Positions 22,828-33,055 of a stretch of DNA of 52,168 bases are shown piece after piece. Numbering within the stretch: the stretch's first letter is position 1; each line of letters begins with the position of its first letter. This stretch comes from Mycobacterium paraffinicum (GTDB taxonomy: Bacteria > Actinomycetota > Actinomycetes > Mycobacteriales > Mycobacteriaceae): the NCBI RefSeq assembly GCF_001907675.1, contig NZ_MPNT01000038.1, positions 1 through 52,168 on the forward strand, read 5' to 3'. A model generated the notes under the pieces. That model was not told the origin of the DNA, did no database searches, and was given only the letters and a program-made list of their open reading frames with translations. Made by a program: the position numbers and the translations under genes.

Positions 22828-25800
22828 GTGATCGCCGGGGCGGTCTGCGTCAGCGCCAGGAACGCGCCCAAGTCGATCAGGCCCGCGGGCGTGCCGGGCA
22901 GGTACTCGGTCAGCAATTCCGAGCGCACGACGACGGCCGCGTACTGGGCGCGGCTGATGGCGACGTTGAGCCGGTTCCTGTTGAGCAGGAACGAGATTCC
23001 GCGTGGCACCGTGTCCGCGGTGGAGGCAGTCATGGAGATGAACACCACGGGCGCCTGCCCGCCCTGGAACTTGTCGACGGTGCCGACCCGGATTCCGTCG
23101 AGCCCGGCAACGGTCAACCGCCGGCGCAGCAGCGTCACCTGGGCGTTGTACGGCGCCAGCACCAACACATCGGAGGCGGTCAGTGGTCGGGTACCTCGCT
23201 CGTCGGTCCAGGCCGTGCCGAGCAGGCGTTCGATCTCGTCGGCGATCGCGTCGGCCTCCTGCGGGCTATCGGTCGAATTGCCTTGGTGCTCAACCGTGAT
23301 CGTCCGCACTCCCGGCGGGTATCCGGCAAGGCGTCGCTCGGCGGTGCACTCGTGCGAGTGCAGCCTGCCCTCGTAGGACAGCGCGGACACCGCGGCGCAG
23401 ATCGCCGGATGCATGCGGTAGGAGCGGTCCAGGAAATATCCGCGCTCGTCGGGCAGGGTGCTCCAGCCGTCGACCAGCCAGTCGAGCGCGGACGTGTCGA
23501 CGGGGTCGGGATGGGTGCCTTGGCTGACCTGCGGCAGCTGCCGGGGATCGCCGAGCAGCAACAGGTTGGCCGCGGCCGGCGCCACGGCAATGGTGTTGGC
23601 CAGACAGAATTGGCCGGCCTCGTCGATCACCAGCAGGTCGAGGCCGCCCGGCGGCACCCGATTGGCGTTCGCGAAATCCCATGCGGTGCCGCCCAGTACG
23701 CAGCCGGGGGTGTCGGCGATGAACGCGGCGTAAGCGCTGCTGTCGATCTCCTGCCAGCGCGGGGCGCGGTGGTCGTTGCGTTTCTTCGCCACTCGCTGCG
23801 GGTCCAGCCCGGCGTCGAGCACACAGTCCAGCAGGTTCTCCACCGTGGCATGCGATTGCGCCACCACGCCGATCCGCCAGCCATGGTCGGTGGCCAGGCG
23901 CCCGACCACGCGCCCGGCGGTGTGCGTCTTCCCGGTGCCGGGCGGCCCGTGCACGGCCAAATACGACGAGTCCAGGTCGAGCAGGGCCGCCGTGATATCG
24001 GCGACGGTGTCGGCGCCGCGGGGCAGTGCGGAGCCGCTGCGGGTGCGCGGTGCGCGGCGCAGCAGGATGTCGAGGGCGGCGCTGCGGGGTAGCCGCGGCA
24101 AGCCGGCGGCCACGGCGGTGGCCGTGGACTCGATCGAGTCCCGCAGCGCGGTCGTCGGAATCGGCGGGCCGGGGGTCAGCGCGAACGGGAGTTGGTGAAA
24201 GGGCTTGCCGTCGTTGCCCACTCGTTCCACGATGGTGACTTCGGTGGGCAGCGCCGGATCGTCGGCGGCGATCACCGTGGCGCGCCCGGCCGCGCGCCGG
24301 TCGGGATCGTCGGACATGCCCGGCGGGGCGGGCGGGTCATAGAGGGTGAAGACGTCGGTCATCAGCTCACCGCGTGCGAGTTCGCCGCGCAGTCGCACCC
24401 GTCGCTGCGGCTTGCGGGCGCGCGGCGGCGTGTTCCAGCCCGCGGTGACCGACGCATCTTCCGCGACGAACACGTCGGTGTTGTCCGCCCATTCCTCCAC
24501 GGGGAAGTTCAACCGATCGAAGTGGGCCCACCAGAACGGCTTGTCCTCGCGCCGGTGGTAGCCGCGCGCCGCGGCCAGCAGCGCCACCGCGGTCTGCTCG
24601 GGCGTGCGCTCGCTCGCGGCGGCGTCGCCGGCGAACGTTGAGAGGGTCACCGCCAGCCGGTCGCGGTCGTCGACGGTGTTGCCGCCCCGCACGGGCTGTG
24701 CGCCGATCGGCACGACGCCGGATTCATAGGCGCGCAACATCAACCAGTTACGCAGTTCCTGGGTCGAGCGGCAGTCGTAGTGGTTGTAGTCCTCGATCTC
24801 CTTGAGCACGGAGGCGGCGTCGTCGCCGCGTCCGTCGGCCCGCAGCTCGCAGTACCGGGCGTAGGAGGTGATCGAGCCGGTGGCGGTGGTGACGTCGCCG
24901 GAGCGTAGCTGCGCCCCCATGTAGAGCGGCTCCAGCGCCTTCAGGCTGAACGACTCCGCGCCCACTCGAATGCTCTTGCGTACCAAGGGGTAAAGGTCGA
25001 CCAAGGTTCCGCTGCGCAGCAGCTCGTCAACCTGGTCCTCGCCGACCCCGTAGCGGCCGGCGAGCCGCAGCAACGCGGTCTTCTCGTACGGCGCGTAGTG
25101 GTAGATGTGCATGTGCGGCCGGCGCTTGCGGCGCTTGGCCACCATCGCGAGGAAATCCGTCAGGGCCTTGCGTTCCTCCACCCGGTTATGCGCCCAGATC
25201 GGCCGAAACGCACCGGCGGGCCCGGCCTCCAGGACACCGAAGAGGTATTCCAGGCCCCACTCCTTGCCGTCGACGGTCCACAGCGGATCGCCCTCGAAGT
25301 CGAAGAACAGGTCGCCCGGGTCCGGTTCGGGGAGCAGCGTCAAGGGCTGCGGGTCGACGATCTCGAACCGCGGTGTGCCGGTCTCGCGCTGGCGGACTTG
25401 AAGTCTCGCCTGGGCGGTCAACTTGCCGACCGCGACCGGCGCCAGGTCCGGCACCGGGCCGGCGTGCTGGGCCAGCCCGGTCACCGTGGTGATGCCGGCG
25501 CCGATCAGCTTGTCCCGCTGGCCCACTCGCATGCCGGCGACCAGGAGCAGATCGTCGGTGGCACGCAGCTGCTCGGTGCACAGCGGACAACGCAAACACG
25601 CGCCCACGCCCTCGTCGTCCCAGCGAACGGCGGCGCCGCCGGCGTGGTGCGTGTCGAGGAGCAGCTGCAACCGCGCCCGCTGGGAGCGGTAGACCGGAAT
25701 CAGGTCGTGGATCCGATAACGCGCGACGGTTTCGTCGCCCAGGTGCAGTTCGGCCTCGGGCGCCACCGGGAGGCCCGAGGCGGCCAGCGCGTCGGCGTAG

Positions 25801-26243
25801 GCCGCCAGCTGCAAGAGCGCGGTGACGTTGGCCGAACGGGCCAGCTTGGTGTCGATGACCCGGTACTGCTCGCCGTCGCGCACCAGAAAGTCGGCGAAAC
25901 CGACGAAACGGCCGTCGAACATGGCGGCCTGATAGACCACGGGCGCGCCGGTGGCGACGGCGCGCCGAGTCGCCTCTGCCGCCGCCGCGAGGCCGGCGGG
26001 CGTGTAGGCCGGGCGGCCGATGACCGCGACGCCATCGCCGAACTCGCCGCGCAGCCGGTCCAGTTCGCGCCGCTCGTGTTCGGTCCCGAGGGCGGCGGTC
26101 CGGGCGAGCAGGTCGTCCTCGACCGTGGCGGCCGGTGCCCAGCCGAGCCTGGCGTCGAAATCCCGCAACAACGCGTACTCGCAGCGGGCGGCGGCGGCGA
26201 GATCCGAGGCGCTGTACACGATGCTGTCGCCGGTGACGAACAC
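22824..26243 (-). CDS. Fe-S RecB-like nuclease / RNase H-like / SF1 helicase fusion (Rv1251c type)
   Basis: The product has 1139 residues, the length of M. tuberculosis Rv1251c. Domain 1 (1-225) is a Cas4/AddB-like PD-(D/E)xK nuclease. Asp118 in FADFL and Asp131-x-Lys133 in VIDTK form the active site, and Cys21 with Cys216-x2-Cys219-x2-Cys222 are spaced like a four-cysteine iron-sulfur cluster. Domain 2 (310-505) is an RNase H-like nuclease of the TM0106 class (FFDFEGDP at 313-320 and HYDC near 490). Domain 3 (750-1120) is a UPF1-like superfamily 1 helicase, with GPPGTGKT at 766-773, DEAG at 874-877, TVDKFQGGQ at 1055-1063 and NVAISRA at 1093-1099. All motifs are intact. A role in DNA end processing is inferred from the domains. 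The start is GTG; lprE lies 44 bases upstream. Confidence 0.92.
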   Translation of the reverse strand: MFVTGDSIVYSASDLAAAARCEYALLRDFDARLGWAPAATVEDDLLARTAALGTEHERRELDRLRGEFGDGVAVIGRPAYTPAGLAAAAEATRRAVATGAPVVYQAAMFDGRFVGFADFLVRDGEQYRVIDTKLARSANVTALLQLAAYADALAASGLPVAPEAELHLGDETVARYRIHDLIPVYRSQRARLQLLLDTHHAGGAAVRWDDEGVGACLRCPLCTEQLRATDDLLLVAGMRVGQRDKLIGAGITTVTGLAQHAGPVPDLAPVAVGKLTAQARLQVRQRETGTPRFEIVDPQPLTLLPEPDPGDLFFDFEGDPLWTVDGKEWGLEYLFGVLEAGPAGAFRPIWAHNRVEERKALTDFLAMVAKRRKRRPHMHIYHYAPYEKTALLRLAGRYGVGEDQVDELLRSGTLVDLYPLVRKSIRVGAESFSLKALEPLYMGAQLRSGDVTTATGSITSYARYCELRADGRGDDAASVLKEIEDYNHYDCRSTQELRNWLMLRAYESGVVPIGAQPVRGGNTVDDRDRLAVTLSTFAGDAAASERTPEQTAVALLAAARGYHRREDKPFWWAHFDRLNFPVEEWADNTDVFVAEDASVTAGWNTPPRARKPQRRVRLRGELARGELMTDVFTLYDPPAPPGMSDDPDRRAAGRATVIAADDPALPTEVTIVERVGNDGKPFHQLPFALTPGPPIPTTALRDSIESTATAVAAGLPRLPRSAALDILLRRAPRTRSGSALPRGADTVADITAALLDLDSSYLAVHGPPGTGKTHTAGRVVGRLATDHGWRIGVVAQSHATVENLLDCVLDAGLDPQRVAKKRNDHRAPRWQEIDSSAYAAFIADTPGCVLGGTAWDFANANRVPPGGLDLLVIDEAGQFCLANTIAVAPAAANLLLLGDPRQLPQVSQGTHPDPVDTSALDWLVDGWSTLPDERGYFLDRSYRMHPAICAAVSALSYEGRLHSHECTAERRLAGYPPGVRTITVEHQGNSTDSPQEADAIADEIERLLGTAWTDERGTRPLTASDVLVLAPYNAQVTLLRRRLTVAGLDGIRVGTVDKFQGGQAPVVFISMTASTADTVPRGISFLLNRNRLNVAISRAQYAAVVVRSELLTEYLPGTPAGLIDLGAFLALTQTAPAIT

Positions 26244-26287
26244 AGCAGCAACTCTAGGTGAGGGGACCGACGAGAACTCGGCTCCGC

Positions 26288-26887
26288 CTAGTGTCCCGGG
26301 GCGTTACCGATCAGCTCGACGCCGTTGCCGTTCCAGTGGAACCGCACATCGGTGGTCAAGCCGTTGATGCCGCTGGGATAGGTCAGCGCGACCGTGTCGC
26401 CGGTGGTCTGCGCCGCGTCGACGCCGCTGAACCCGTAGGTGTCGGGCACCCCTTGCGGGATGAACTGCCCGAGATGGAACAGCACCGCCCGGGTGGAGGG
26501 ATTGACGGCGTTGGTGTTGGCCTTGATGATCACCGCCGACAGCTGCGCGCACTGGTTGTAGTTGCCGGCCAGCGGCTCCGGGTTCCAGGGTTGCTGGCTG
26601 CGCGGGTCGCGCGGCAACTCGGAGACCACCTTGGCGATGGTGGGTGAGGCGAGGTTGACCGCGCACGGGTCGGCCGGCGGGGCGTTGCCGCCGGGCGGCG
26701 CGGCGGCGCCGGACGGCTGGGCAGGGGCGGTGATGGACGGGGTCTCGCTCGTCGTCGTGGCCTGCGGCGTCTTGGCGACGGTGGAGTCTCCCGAACCACA
26801 GCCGGCCAACGTCATGGCAATCAGCGCGACAGCGGCCGAGCCGGTCAGTGGCTCGGTACGGCGGGGTAGCGACCACACATCGGGCAC
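26288..26887 (-). CDS. lprE: Lipoprotein LprE
   Basis: The product has 199 residues. A signal sequence ends in the lipobox LAGC with Cys30. A Thr/Pro/Ala-rich spacer (about 35-70) is followed by an LppP/LprE-family domain with two cysteines (ADPCAVNL and YNQCAQL) likely to form a disulfide, and a C-terminal VRFHWNGNGVELIG. The protein is anchored to the outer face of the membrane; its role is unclear. The start is GTG at 26887, since no in-frame ATG exists before the hydrophobic core. It is divergent from deaD. Confidence 0.88.
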   Translation of the reverse strand: MPDVWSLPRRTEPLTGSAAVALIAMTLAGCGSGDSTVAKTPQATTTSETPSITAPAQPSGAAAPPGGNAPPADPCAVNLASPTIAKVVSELPRDPRSQQPWNPEPLAGNYNQCAQLSAVIIKANTNAVNPSTRAVLFHLGQFIPQGVPDTYGFSGVDAAQTTGDTVALTYPSGINGLTTDVRFHWNGNGVELIGNAPGH

Positions 26888-27065
26888 CGTACCGTCACCG
26901 CGCGCGCGGGTGTGACAGGCATGGCCGGGCCGGGCGCGGCTGTGCTCATGATCACGAGCCGCAGCGCTCAGGTCTGGCGATCTGGCCGCGGCGACGGGGC
27001 TCGATGGTGGTGACCCGCAGCGCTCGCTCCGCCGAGCTCGCGGCCACCACTAGACTCCATGGACG

Positions 27066-28766
27066 ATGACCCTCCCGGACAGCTCGCCCGAGGCTGCCTC
27101 TACGACGTTTGCCGACCTGCAGATCCATCCCTCCGTCTTGCGGGCGATCGCCGACGTCGGCTACGAGTCACCCACCGGCATCCAGGCCGCGACGATTCCG
27201 GCGCTGATGGCGGGCTCGGACGTCGTCGGGCTGGCGCAGACGGGCACCGGCAAGACGGCGGCGTTCGCCATCCCGATCCTGTCCCGGATCGACGTCACCA
27301 GCACCGCGACCCAGGCGCTGGTGCTGGCCCCCACCCGGGAGTTGGCGTTGCAGGTGGCCGAGGCGTTCAGCCGCTACGGAGCCCATCTGCCGAAGATCAA
27401 CGTGCTGCCGATCTACGGCGGATCCTCCTACACCGTGCAACTGGCCGGGCTTAGACGCGGCGCCCAGGTGGTGGTCGGGACGCCCGGCCGGGTCATCGAC
27501 CATCTCGAGCGCGGGACGCTGGACCTGTCGCGGGTCGACTATCTGGTGCTCGACGAGGCCGACGAGATGCTCACCATGGGTTTCGCCGAAGACGTCGAGC
27601 GGATCCTCTCGGAAACCCCCGAGTACAAGCAGGTCGCCCTCTTCTCGGCCACCATGCCGCCGGCGATCCGCAAGCTCACCACCAAGTACCTGCACGACCC
27701 GCTCGAGGTCAGCACCAAAGCGAAAACCGCGACCGCGGAGAATATTTCGCAGCGCTACATCCAGGTCGCCGGCCCGCGCAAGATGGACGCGCTGACCCGG
27801 GTCCTGGAAGTCGAGCCGTTCGAGGCGATGATCGTCTTCGTGCGCACCAAGCAGGCCACCGAGGAGGTCGCCGAAAAGCTAAGGGCCCGAGGGTTTTCCG
27901 CGGCCGCCATCAACGGCGACATTCCGCAGGGCCAGCGCGAGCGGACCGTCGCCGCGCTGAAGGACGGCGGCATCGACATCCTGGTGGCCACCGACGTAGC
28001 CGCCCGCGGGCTCGACGTGGAGCGCATCTCGCACGTGCTCAACTACGACATCCCCCACGACACCGAGTCCTACGTGCACCGCATCGGACGCACCGGCCGG
28101 GCCGGGCGGTCGGGGACCGCCTTGCTTTTCGTGTCGCCCCGGGAGCGCCACCTGCTCAAGGCGATCGAAAAGGCAACTCGGCAAACCCTGACCGAGTCCG
28201 AGCTGCCCACCGTCGAGGACGTCAATGCCCAGCGGGTGGCGAAGTTCGCCGACTCCATCACCGACGCGCTGGGCCGTCCGGGCATCGATCTGTTCCGCAA
28301 GCTGGTCGAGGACTACGAACGCGAGCATGACGTCCCGCTGGCCGACATAGCGGCGGCGCTGGCGCTGCAGGCCCGCGACGGCGAGGAGTTCCTGATGGCG
28401 CCCGAGCCGCCACGCGAGCGGCGCGAGCGGCACACCGAACGCCGCGAGCGTCCCGAAAGATCCAGGCAGGACCGGACGTTCGCCACCTATCGGATCGCGG
28501 TGGGCAAGCGGCACAAGATCGGCCCGGGCGCGATCGTCGGCGCCATCGCCAACGAGGGCGGTCTGCATCGCAGCGATTTCGGCCACATCGCCATCGGCCC
28601 CGACTTCTCGCTGGTGGAGCTGCCGGCCAAGCTGCCCAAGTCGACGCTGAAAAAACTTGAACACACCCGAATTTCGGGGGTGCTGATCAACCTTCAGCCC
28701 GACCGGTCGGCGTCCAAGCCCCGCAGCCGCGACGGTCAGAAGCCCCGCAGGAAACACCCGGGATGA
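27066..28766 (+). CDS. deaD: DEAD-box ATP-dependent RNA helicase (Rv1253)
   Basis: The product has 566 residues. The Q motif is at about 15-41, AQTGTGKT at 57-64, PTREL at 89-93, DEAD at 163-166, SAT at 194-196, and HRIGRTGR at 338-345. An Arg/Glu-rich linker (about 425-455) leads to a DbpA-like RNA-binding domain (about 460-545) and a basic tail. By family, it unwinds structured RNA in ribosome assembly and cold adaptation. An out-of-frame ATG at 27059 is ignored. TAGACT nine bases before the ATG and the lack of a ribosome site suggest a leaderless message. The stop overlaps the acyltransferase start (ATGA). Confidence 0.94.
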   Translation: MTLPDSSPEAASTTFADLQIHPSVLRAIADVGYESPTGIQAATIPALMAGSDVVGLAQTGTGKTAAFAIPILSRIDVTSTATQALVLAPTRELALQVAEAFSRYGAHLPKINVLPIYGGSSYTVQLAGLRRGAQVVVGTPGRVIDHLERGTLDLSRVDYLVLDEADEMLTMGFAEDVERILSETPEYKQVALFSATMPPAIRKLTTKYLHDPLEVSTKAKTATAENISQRYIQVAGPRKMDALTRVLEVEPFEAMIVFVRTKQATEEVAEKLRARGFSAAAINGDIPQGQRERTVAALKDGGIDILVATDVAARGLDVERISHVLNYDIPHDTESYVHRIGRTGRAGRSGTALLFVSPRERHLLKAIEKATRQTLTESELPTVEDVNAQRVAKFADSITDALGRPGIDLFRKLVEDYEREHDVPLADIAAALALQARDGEEFLMAPEPPRERRERHTERRERPERSRQDRTFATYRIAVGKRHKIGPGAIVGAIANEGGLHRSDFGHIAIGPDFSLVELPAKLPKSTLKKLEHTRISGVLINLQPDRSASKPRSRDGQKPRRKHPG

Positions 28767-29902
28767 CCCTGTCGGAGGAACAAGACGCCCAGGGCGGACT
28801 CGAACAGACCGCCCATGTCGACCGGGTGGCGTCGCTGACCGGAATTCGCGCCGTGGCGGCCCTGCTCGTCGTCGGCACCCATGCGGCCTACACCACCGGC
28901 AAGTACACCCACGGCTACTGGGGGCTGGTCGGTTCCCGGCTGGAGATCGGCGTGCCGATCTTCTTCGTGTTGTCGGGCTTCCTGCTGTTCCGCCCGTGGC
29001 TGAAAGCCGCTGCCACCGGCGGCCCACCACCGTCGCTGAGTCGCTATGCGTGGCACCGGGTTCGGCGCATCATGCCCGCCTACGTCGTCACCGTGCTGTT
29101 CGCCTACGTGCTGTACCACTTCCGCGAGGCGGGACCCAACCCCGGGCACACGTGGCTCGGACTGGTGCGCAACCTGACGCTGACGCAGATCTACTGCAAC
29201 GGCTATCTCGGCAAGTACCTGCATCAGGGGCTGACCCAGATGTGGAGCCTCGCGGTGGAAGCGTCGTTCTATGTGCTGCTCCCGCTGCTGGCGTACGTGC
29301 TGTTGGTGCTCGTCTGCCGCCGGCGCTGGCAGCCGAGACTGCTGTTGGCGGCGCTGATCGGGCTGACGTTGATCAGCCCCGGCTGGCTCGTGCTCGTGCA
29401 CACCGATCACTGGTTTCCCGACGGCGCGCGGCTGTGGCTGCCGACGTACCTGGCCTGGTTCCTCGCCGGAATGTTGCTGGCGGTCCTGCAGGCGATGGGG
29501 GTGCGCGGGTACGCGTTCGTGGCGATACCGCTGGCGGTCGTCTGTTATTTCATCGTGTCCACTCCGATCGCGGGCGCGCCCACCACGTCGCCGGCGACGT
29601 TGAGCGAGGCGTTGTTCAAGACCTGCTTCTACGCCGTGATCGCCGCGCTCGCGGTGGCGCCACTGGCGCTGGGCGACCGGGGTTGGTACTGGCGGCTGCT
29701 GGCGACGCGGCCGATGGTGTGGCTGGGGGAGATCTCCTACGAGATCTTCCTGATCCACCTGATCACCATGGAGTTCGCCATGGTCTACATCGTGCGCGCG
29801 CACGTCTACACCGGCTCGATGCTGAACCTGTTCCTCGCGACGATGGTCGTGACGATTCCGCCGGCCTGGCTGCTGCACCGCTTCACCCGCGTGCCTACCT
29901 GA
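28763..29902 (+). CDS. Acyltransferase family 3 membrane protein (Rv1254)
   Basis: The product has 379 residues with about ten membrane segments. The family signature is present: IRAVAALLVVGTHA with His40 as the presumed catalytic residue, then GVPIFFVLSGFLLFRPW. LWSLAVE-type sequence (MWSLAVEASFYVLLP) lies in the middle, and EISYEIFLIHL near the end. Such enzymes O-acylate envelope sugars or lipids; the acceptor is unknown. ATGA overlap with deaD means the two are co-translated, although a functional link is not obvious. Confidence 0.9.
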   Translation: MTLSEEQDAQGGLEQTAHVDRVASLTGIRAVAALLVVGTHAAYTTGKYTHGYWGLVGSRLEIGVPIFFVLSGFLLFRPWLKAAATGGPPPSLSRYAWHRVRRIMPAYVVTVLFAYVLYHFREAGPNPGHTWLGLVRNLTLTQIYCNGYLGKYLHQGLTQMWSLAVEASFYVLLPLLAYVLLVLVCRRRWQPRLLLAALIGLTLISPGWLVLVHTDHWFPDGARLWLPTYLAWFLAGMLLAVLQAMGVRGYAFVAIPLAVVCYFIVSTPIAGAPTTSPATLSEALFKTCFYAVIAALAVAPLALGDRGWYWRLLATRPMVWLGEISYEIFLIHLITMEFAMVYIVRAHVYTGSMLNLFLATMVVTIPPAWLLHRFTRVPT

Positions 29903-29915
29903 GCGGACGCGGCGT

Positions 29916-30494
29916 CTAGCCCCGGACGGAGACCGGCGTGACGATCGGGACGACGAACTCCTCGATCATTGCCTTCTCGTCGGCCTCGTCGCGACCGGGG
30001 AACTGCAGCAGCGACGCGATCACCCGCACCACCCAGCGCGCCCGGCGCTCGACGATGGCGGGGTCTTCGGGCCCCAGCGAGCCGACGAACGCGGCGGCCA
30101 ACGCGGTGATCACCTCGGACTGCCCGGCCACCTCGGCGCCGATCGGCGGCCGGCTGACCGCGAACCACGAGGCCAACGCCCGGCTGCCGCGAACCATCCG
30201 CAGCGTGGCGGTGATGCTGGCGACCAGCCGCTCCCGGGGGTCGTCGATGCCGACGATCTGCTCCTTGATCGCGCGGCTGAGCCGACGGCTCTCGCGGTGC
30301 ACGTAGGCGGTCCGCAGCGCCTCCCGGCTCTCGAAGTATCGGTACAGCGTGGCGCGGGAACACCCTGCGGCCCTGGCGATTTCGTTCATGCCGACCGACG
30401 CCTGATCGCGCTCGGTGTAGAGCTGCTCGGCCGCGTCGAGGATCCGGTCCGCGGCGGCTTCGCTGCGGTGCGCGCTCAGCCAGTCGTTCGGCAT
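29916..30494 (-). CDS. TetR regulator coupled to cyp130 (Rv1255c)
   Basis: The product has 192 residues. Residues 15-60 are the TetR DNA-binding domain, with the helix-turn-helix MNEIARAAGCSRATLYRYF. The C-terminal ligand domain is helical and specific to this lineage. The ATG at 30494 shares one base with the cyp130 stop (TGATG), so it is translated by reinitiation after cyp130. The longer open frame upstream is antisense-like and lies inside cyp130. It probably represses its own operon; the ligand is unknown. Confidence 0.9.
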   Translation of the reverse strand: MPNDWLSAHRSEAAADRILDAAEQLYTERDQASVGMNEIARAAGCSRATLYRYFESREALRTAYVHRESRRLSRAIKEQIVGIDDPRERLVASITATLRMVRGSRALASWFAVSRPPIGAEVAGQSEVITALAAAFVGSLGPEDPAIVERRARWVVRVIASLLQFPGRDEADEKAMIEEFVVPIVTPVSVRG

Positions 30495-31735
30495 CAGGGC
30501 GTCACCCGGATCGGTACAGACAGCGGACGCCGCACATAACTGCCGCCCGACCAGACGATCGCGGACTCGTCCACCTCGAAATCCGGGCAGCGGGTGAGCA
30601 GTTCGGTCAGGGCGACCCGCGATTGCATCCGCGCCGCCGCTGCGCCCAGGCAATGGTGTGCGCCGTGGCTGAAGGTCAGGATGTTGCGCGGGCAGCGGGT
30701 GACGTCGAGCTCGCCCGCGTCGGGGCCGTACTGCCGCTCGTCCCGATTGGCCGACCCATACAACAGGAAAACCTTGCGGCCGGCCGGGATCGTGGTGTCG
30801 CCGATCGTCACGTCGCGGGTGGTCGTGCGGGCCAGCCCCTGCACGGGCGAGGTGAGCCGCAGCAGCTCCTCCACCGCGTCCGGGATCAGGCCCGGATCCT
30901 CGACGAGAAGCCGTCGCTGGTCGGGCCGTTGATGCAGCAAAGGCATTGAGCCGCCCAGCATTCCGGTGGTGGTGTCATTGCCGCCCGTGACCATGGTGAA
31001 CGTGAAGGCCAGCACGGACAACGTGCCGGCGATGTCGCCGTTGGCGCCGACGCCGGCGGCCACCAGGTGCGAGATGGTGTCGTCCTCGGGCTCGCTGCGG
31101 CGGCGCTCGATCAGCTCGGTGAAGTAGCCCATCATGGACCCGACCGCGTCGCCCACGGTTTCCAGCGCCCCGGCCACCCCGCCTTCCGCGGTGTTGGCCG
31201 CCACGATGACATCCGTCCACCAGTCGAATTGCGCCCGATCCGCTTCGGGGACACCCAGGTAGTGGGCGACCACCATCGACGGCAGTGGTTTGAACAGCTC
31301 GGTGACGATGTCGCCACCGCCGTCCGCGCGCAGCCGCTCGATGCGCTCGACGACGAACTCACGCACCTTGGGCTCCACCGCCTCAACCTGGCGTGGCGTG
31401 AAGCCGCGCGACACCAGTTTGCGAAATTCGGTGTGTACCGGCGGATCCTGCATCACGAACGGTGGATTGTCTTGCAGCCCGATCATTTCCAGGTCGCCAT
31501 AATTGACCGTCAGACCCTGCGCGGAGGAGAAGGTCTCGTGGTCGCGCGCCGCGGCCCACACGTCGGCGTGCCGGGACAGCACGTAGTAGTCATGCTCGGG
31601 CCGGTTGGCCGGGACGACGTGGTGCACCGGATCGTGGTCGCGAAGCGCTCGGTACATCGGCCAGGGATCCGCCCAGGTGTCCGCAGTGGCCAACTCGAAC
31701 GTGACGGGTGCGTCGTGAGACATAACCGCAGCCAT
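30494..31735 (-). CDS. cyp130: Cytochrome P450 CYP130
   Basis: The product has 413 residues and is very close to M. tuberculosis CYP130. The I-helix GGNDTTT begins at 251 and ExxR is at 290-293. The heme loop FSHGAHHCLG carries axial Cys362. By family, it is a soluble haem monooxygenase; the physiological substrate is unknown, and it needs a separate ferredoxin or reductase not encoded nearby. I kept the first ATG (MAAVMSHD) because a strong promoter ends six bases before it. A second ATG lies four codons on. It forms an operon with the TetR gene downstream. Confidence 0.95.
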   Translation of the reverse strand: MAAVMSHDAPVTFELATADTWADPWPMYRALRDHDPVHHVVPANRPEHDYYVLSRHADVWAAARDHETFSSAQGLTVNYGDLEMIGLQDNPPFVMQDPPVHTEFRKLVSRGFTPRQVEAVEPKVREFVVERIERLRADGGGDIVTELFKPLPSMVVAHYLGVPEADRAQFDWWTDVIVAANTAEGGVAGALETVGDAVGSMMGYFTELIERRRSEPEDDTISHLVAAGVGANGDIAGTLSVLAFTFTMVTGGNDTTTGMLGGSMPLLHQRPDQRRLLVEDPGLIPDAVEELLRLTSPVQGLARTTTRDVTIGDTTIPAGRKVFLLYGSANRDERQYGPDAGELDVTRCPRNILTFSHGAHHCLGAAAARMQSRVALTELLTRCPDFEVDESAIVWSGGSYVRRPLSVPIRVTP

Positions 31736-31741
31736 GTCTCA

Positions 31742-31770
31742 TTCGTACGACAACATACCGAAAATGTCAA
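31742..31770 (-). promoter_or_regulatory. cyp130 promoter with consensus -35 and palindrome
   Basis: On the minus strand, TTGACA (31765-31770), a 17-base spacer and TACGAA (31742-31747) precede the ATG by six bases. The perfect palindrome TCGTACGA (31743-31750) overlaps the -10 and is a candidate operator for the TetR protein of this operon. Confidence 0.55.
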
Positions 31771-31934
31771 CAGGGTTGGTGAGGTGAAACCACACCACAC
31801 TGAGCGTGAAAAGCACGGCACGGGCTGCCGCAACCGGCCTATCGTTGGCCGTCCCGCGCATCGCGTGGATTCACGGTCTAGTCATGACCATGCGGGCCGA
31901 AACGCCCGCGCCGGTGCACTACTGGACCGACTGG
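31771..31934. other. Spacer between cyp130 promoter and gcvH stop
   Basis: No convincing gene, hairpin or RNA was seen here. A short plus-strand open frame from 31806 runs antisense into gcvH and has no coding character. Confidence 0.5.
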
Positions 31935-32330
31935 TCAATCCCCAACGTGGGCTCGGTAAGCATCCGCATCCAGCAGTTCGCCGAGGCGCGCCTCAACCGA
32001 CCCCGCGTCGGCGCGTAGCTCGAGCAGCCAACCCTCTCCGTAGGGATCAGAGTTGACAAGGCTTGGGTTCTCCCTCAAGTCACTATTGACCGCAACGACC
32101 TTCGCGGTGATCGGGGCATAGAGGTCGGACACCGACTTCGTGGACTCCACCTCGCCGAAGGACTCGCCCGCCGTCACATCGGAACCGGCATCGGGCAGCT
32201 GGACGAACACGACATCACCGAGTGCGGACTGCGCATAGTCGGTGATGCCGATGCGTACGGTGTCATCGCCGGTGCGCTGCACCCACTCATGCTCTTCGGT
32301 GTAGCTCAAATCAGCTGGGAATGCGCTCAT
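31935..32330 (-). CDS. gcvH: Lipoyl carrier protein, GcvH-like
   Basis: The product has 131 residues and is a full-length glycine-cleavage H-protein fold. YTEEHEWV opens it, [19 protein letters not shown] follows, and Lys65 in [14 protein letters not shown] is the lipoylation site. The C-terminus has [13 protein letters not shown]. It closely resembles the housekeeping GcvH of mycobacteria, so by sequence it should be lipoylated. No gcvP, gcvT or lipoyl ligase is adjacent. It overlaps the redoxin gene by 20 bases, with AAGGAGGG just before its ATG. I infer a second, specialised lipoyl carrier working with the redox enzymes around it. It could also be a redundant copy for glycine cleavage. Confidence 0.88.
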   Translation of the reverse strand: MSAFPADLSYTEEHEWVQRTGDDTVRIGITDYAQSALGDVVFVQLPDAGSDVTAGESFGEVESTKSVSDLYAPITAKVVAVNSDLRENPSLVNSDPYGEGWLLELRADAGSVEARLGELLDADAYRAHVGD

Positions 32331-32979
32331 CGCCCTCCTTGGCTCCATGGTTGCGCAAGCTTTCGGTTCCTGATCCGTCTGTTCCGCACCACGGCTCACC
32401 CACCCCGGTAGCGGGGGGCGAATACGGGTAGTGCCTCGACCGGTCCCCGTCGTCCCAGGCCTGGCGCAGGCCCGGCGCTAACGGATCCCAATCGGGGCGA
32501 ATTTCGCGAGTCACCTCACGAAGATCGCGCCGCAAGTCCTCAAAAGACGGCCGGCCCCAAAACCAGTAGCCGTTATAGATGCTATGGATTACCAAGCCGG
32601 GCTTCAGCACGAAGGTATGGGGAACCATCGGATCGTGATGCGGATCCGTGTACTCCTGGATCTGCAGGTCCTTCTGGACCTTGCGGCCGGCGTCGGAGAG
32701 GAAAGTCCATTGCGCCCCGACGGATGCGCGAAACTCTGCGGTTTCCACGATGTTGTCGGTTGAAATCGTCACGATCGCGGTGTACGCAACCGCGATCTTG
32801 GAGTAGTTGACGGACAACTCGAGGTGCTGCTGGTGATCCTTCGGGCAGAAGTGTCCGCGCGACAGCAACAGGACCATGGGGTCGATTCCTTGCAGTTCGC
32901 TCAGCCGTCTCCTGACTTTGGCGTGATCGGTCAGCTCGTAATCCGGGAACACCGCGCCCGGAACAATGTCGTCTCGCAA
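32311..32979 (-). CDS. Redoxin-domain protein (AhpC/TSA-like) upstream of gcvH
   Basis: The product has 222 residues. The thioredoxin fold starts at the N-terminus, with [16 protein letters not shown] carrying the presumed peroxidatic Cys45. [17 protein letters not shown] is the typical central strand pair. A second cysteine, Cys198, lies in a C-terminal extension that overlaps gcvH. Resolution could use Cys198 or an outside thiol. The start is TTG at 32979, chosen because AAGGAGA lies at the right distance and the protein then begins as expected for the fold. I read it as a peroxide or thiol reductase; the true substrate is unknown. Confidence 0.8.
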   Translation of the reverse strand: MRDDIVPGAVFPDYELTDHAKVRRRLSELQGIDPMVLLLSRGHFCPKDHQQHLELSVNYSKIAVAYTAIVTISTDNIVETAEFRASVGAQWTFLSDAGRKVQKDLQIQEYTDPHHDPMVPHTFVLKPGLVIHSIYNGYWFWGRPSFEDLRRDLREVTREIRPDWDPLAPGLRQAWDDGDRSRHYPYSPPATGVGEPWCGTDGSGTESLRNHGAKEGDERIPS

Positions 32980-33055
32980 GACGCTCTCCTTCGATTCTTT
33001 CGTGCAACCAGGCGGACCAGGATCGGCGTCATTGCGTTATCAGCGGGACTCAATT

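Noticed and set aside
31806..32018. 70-codon plus-strand frame between cyp130 and gcvH
   Set aside because: There is no ribosome site or motif. It overlaps the end of gcvH in antisense.
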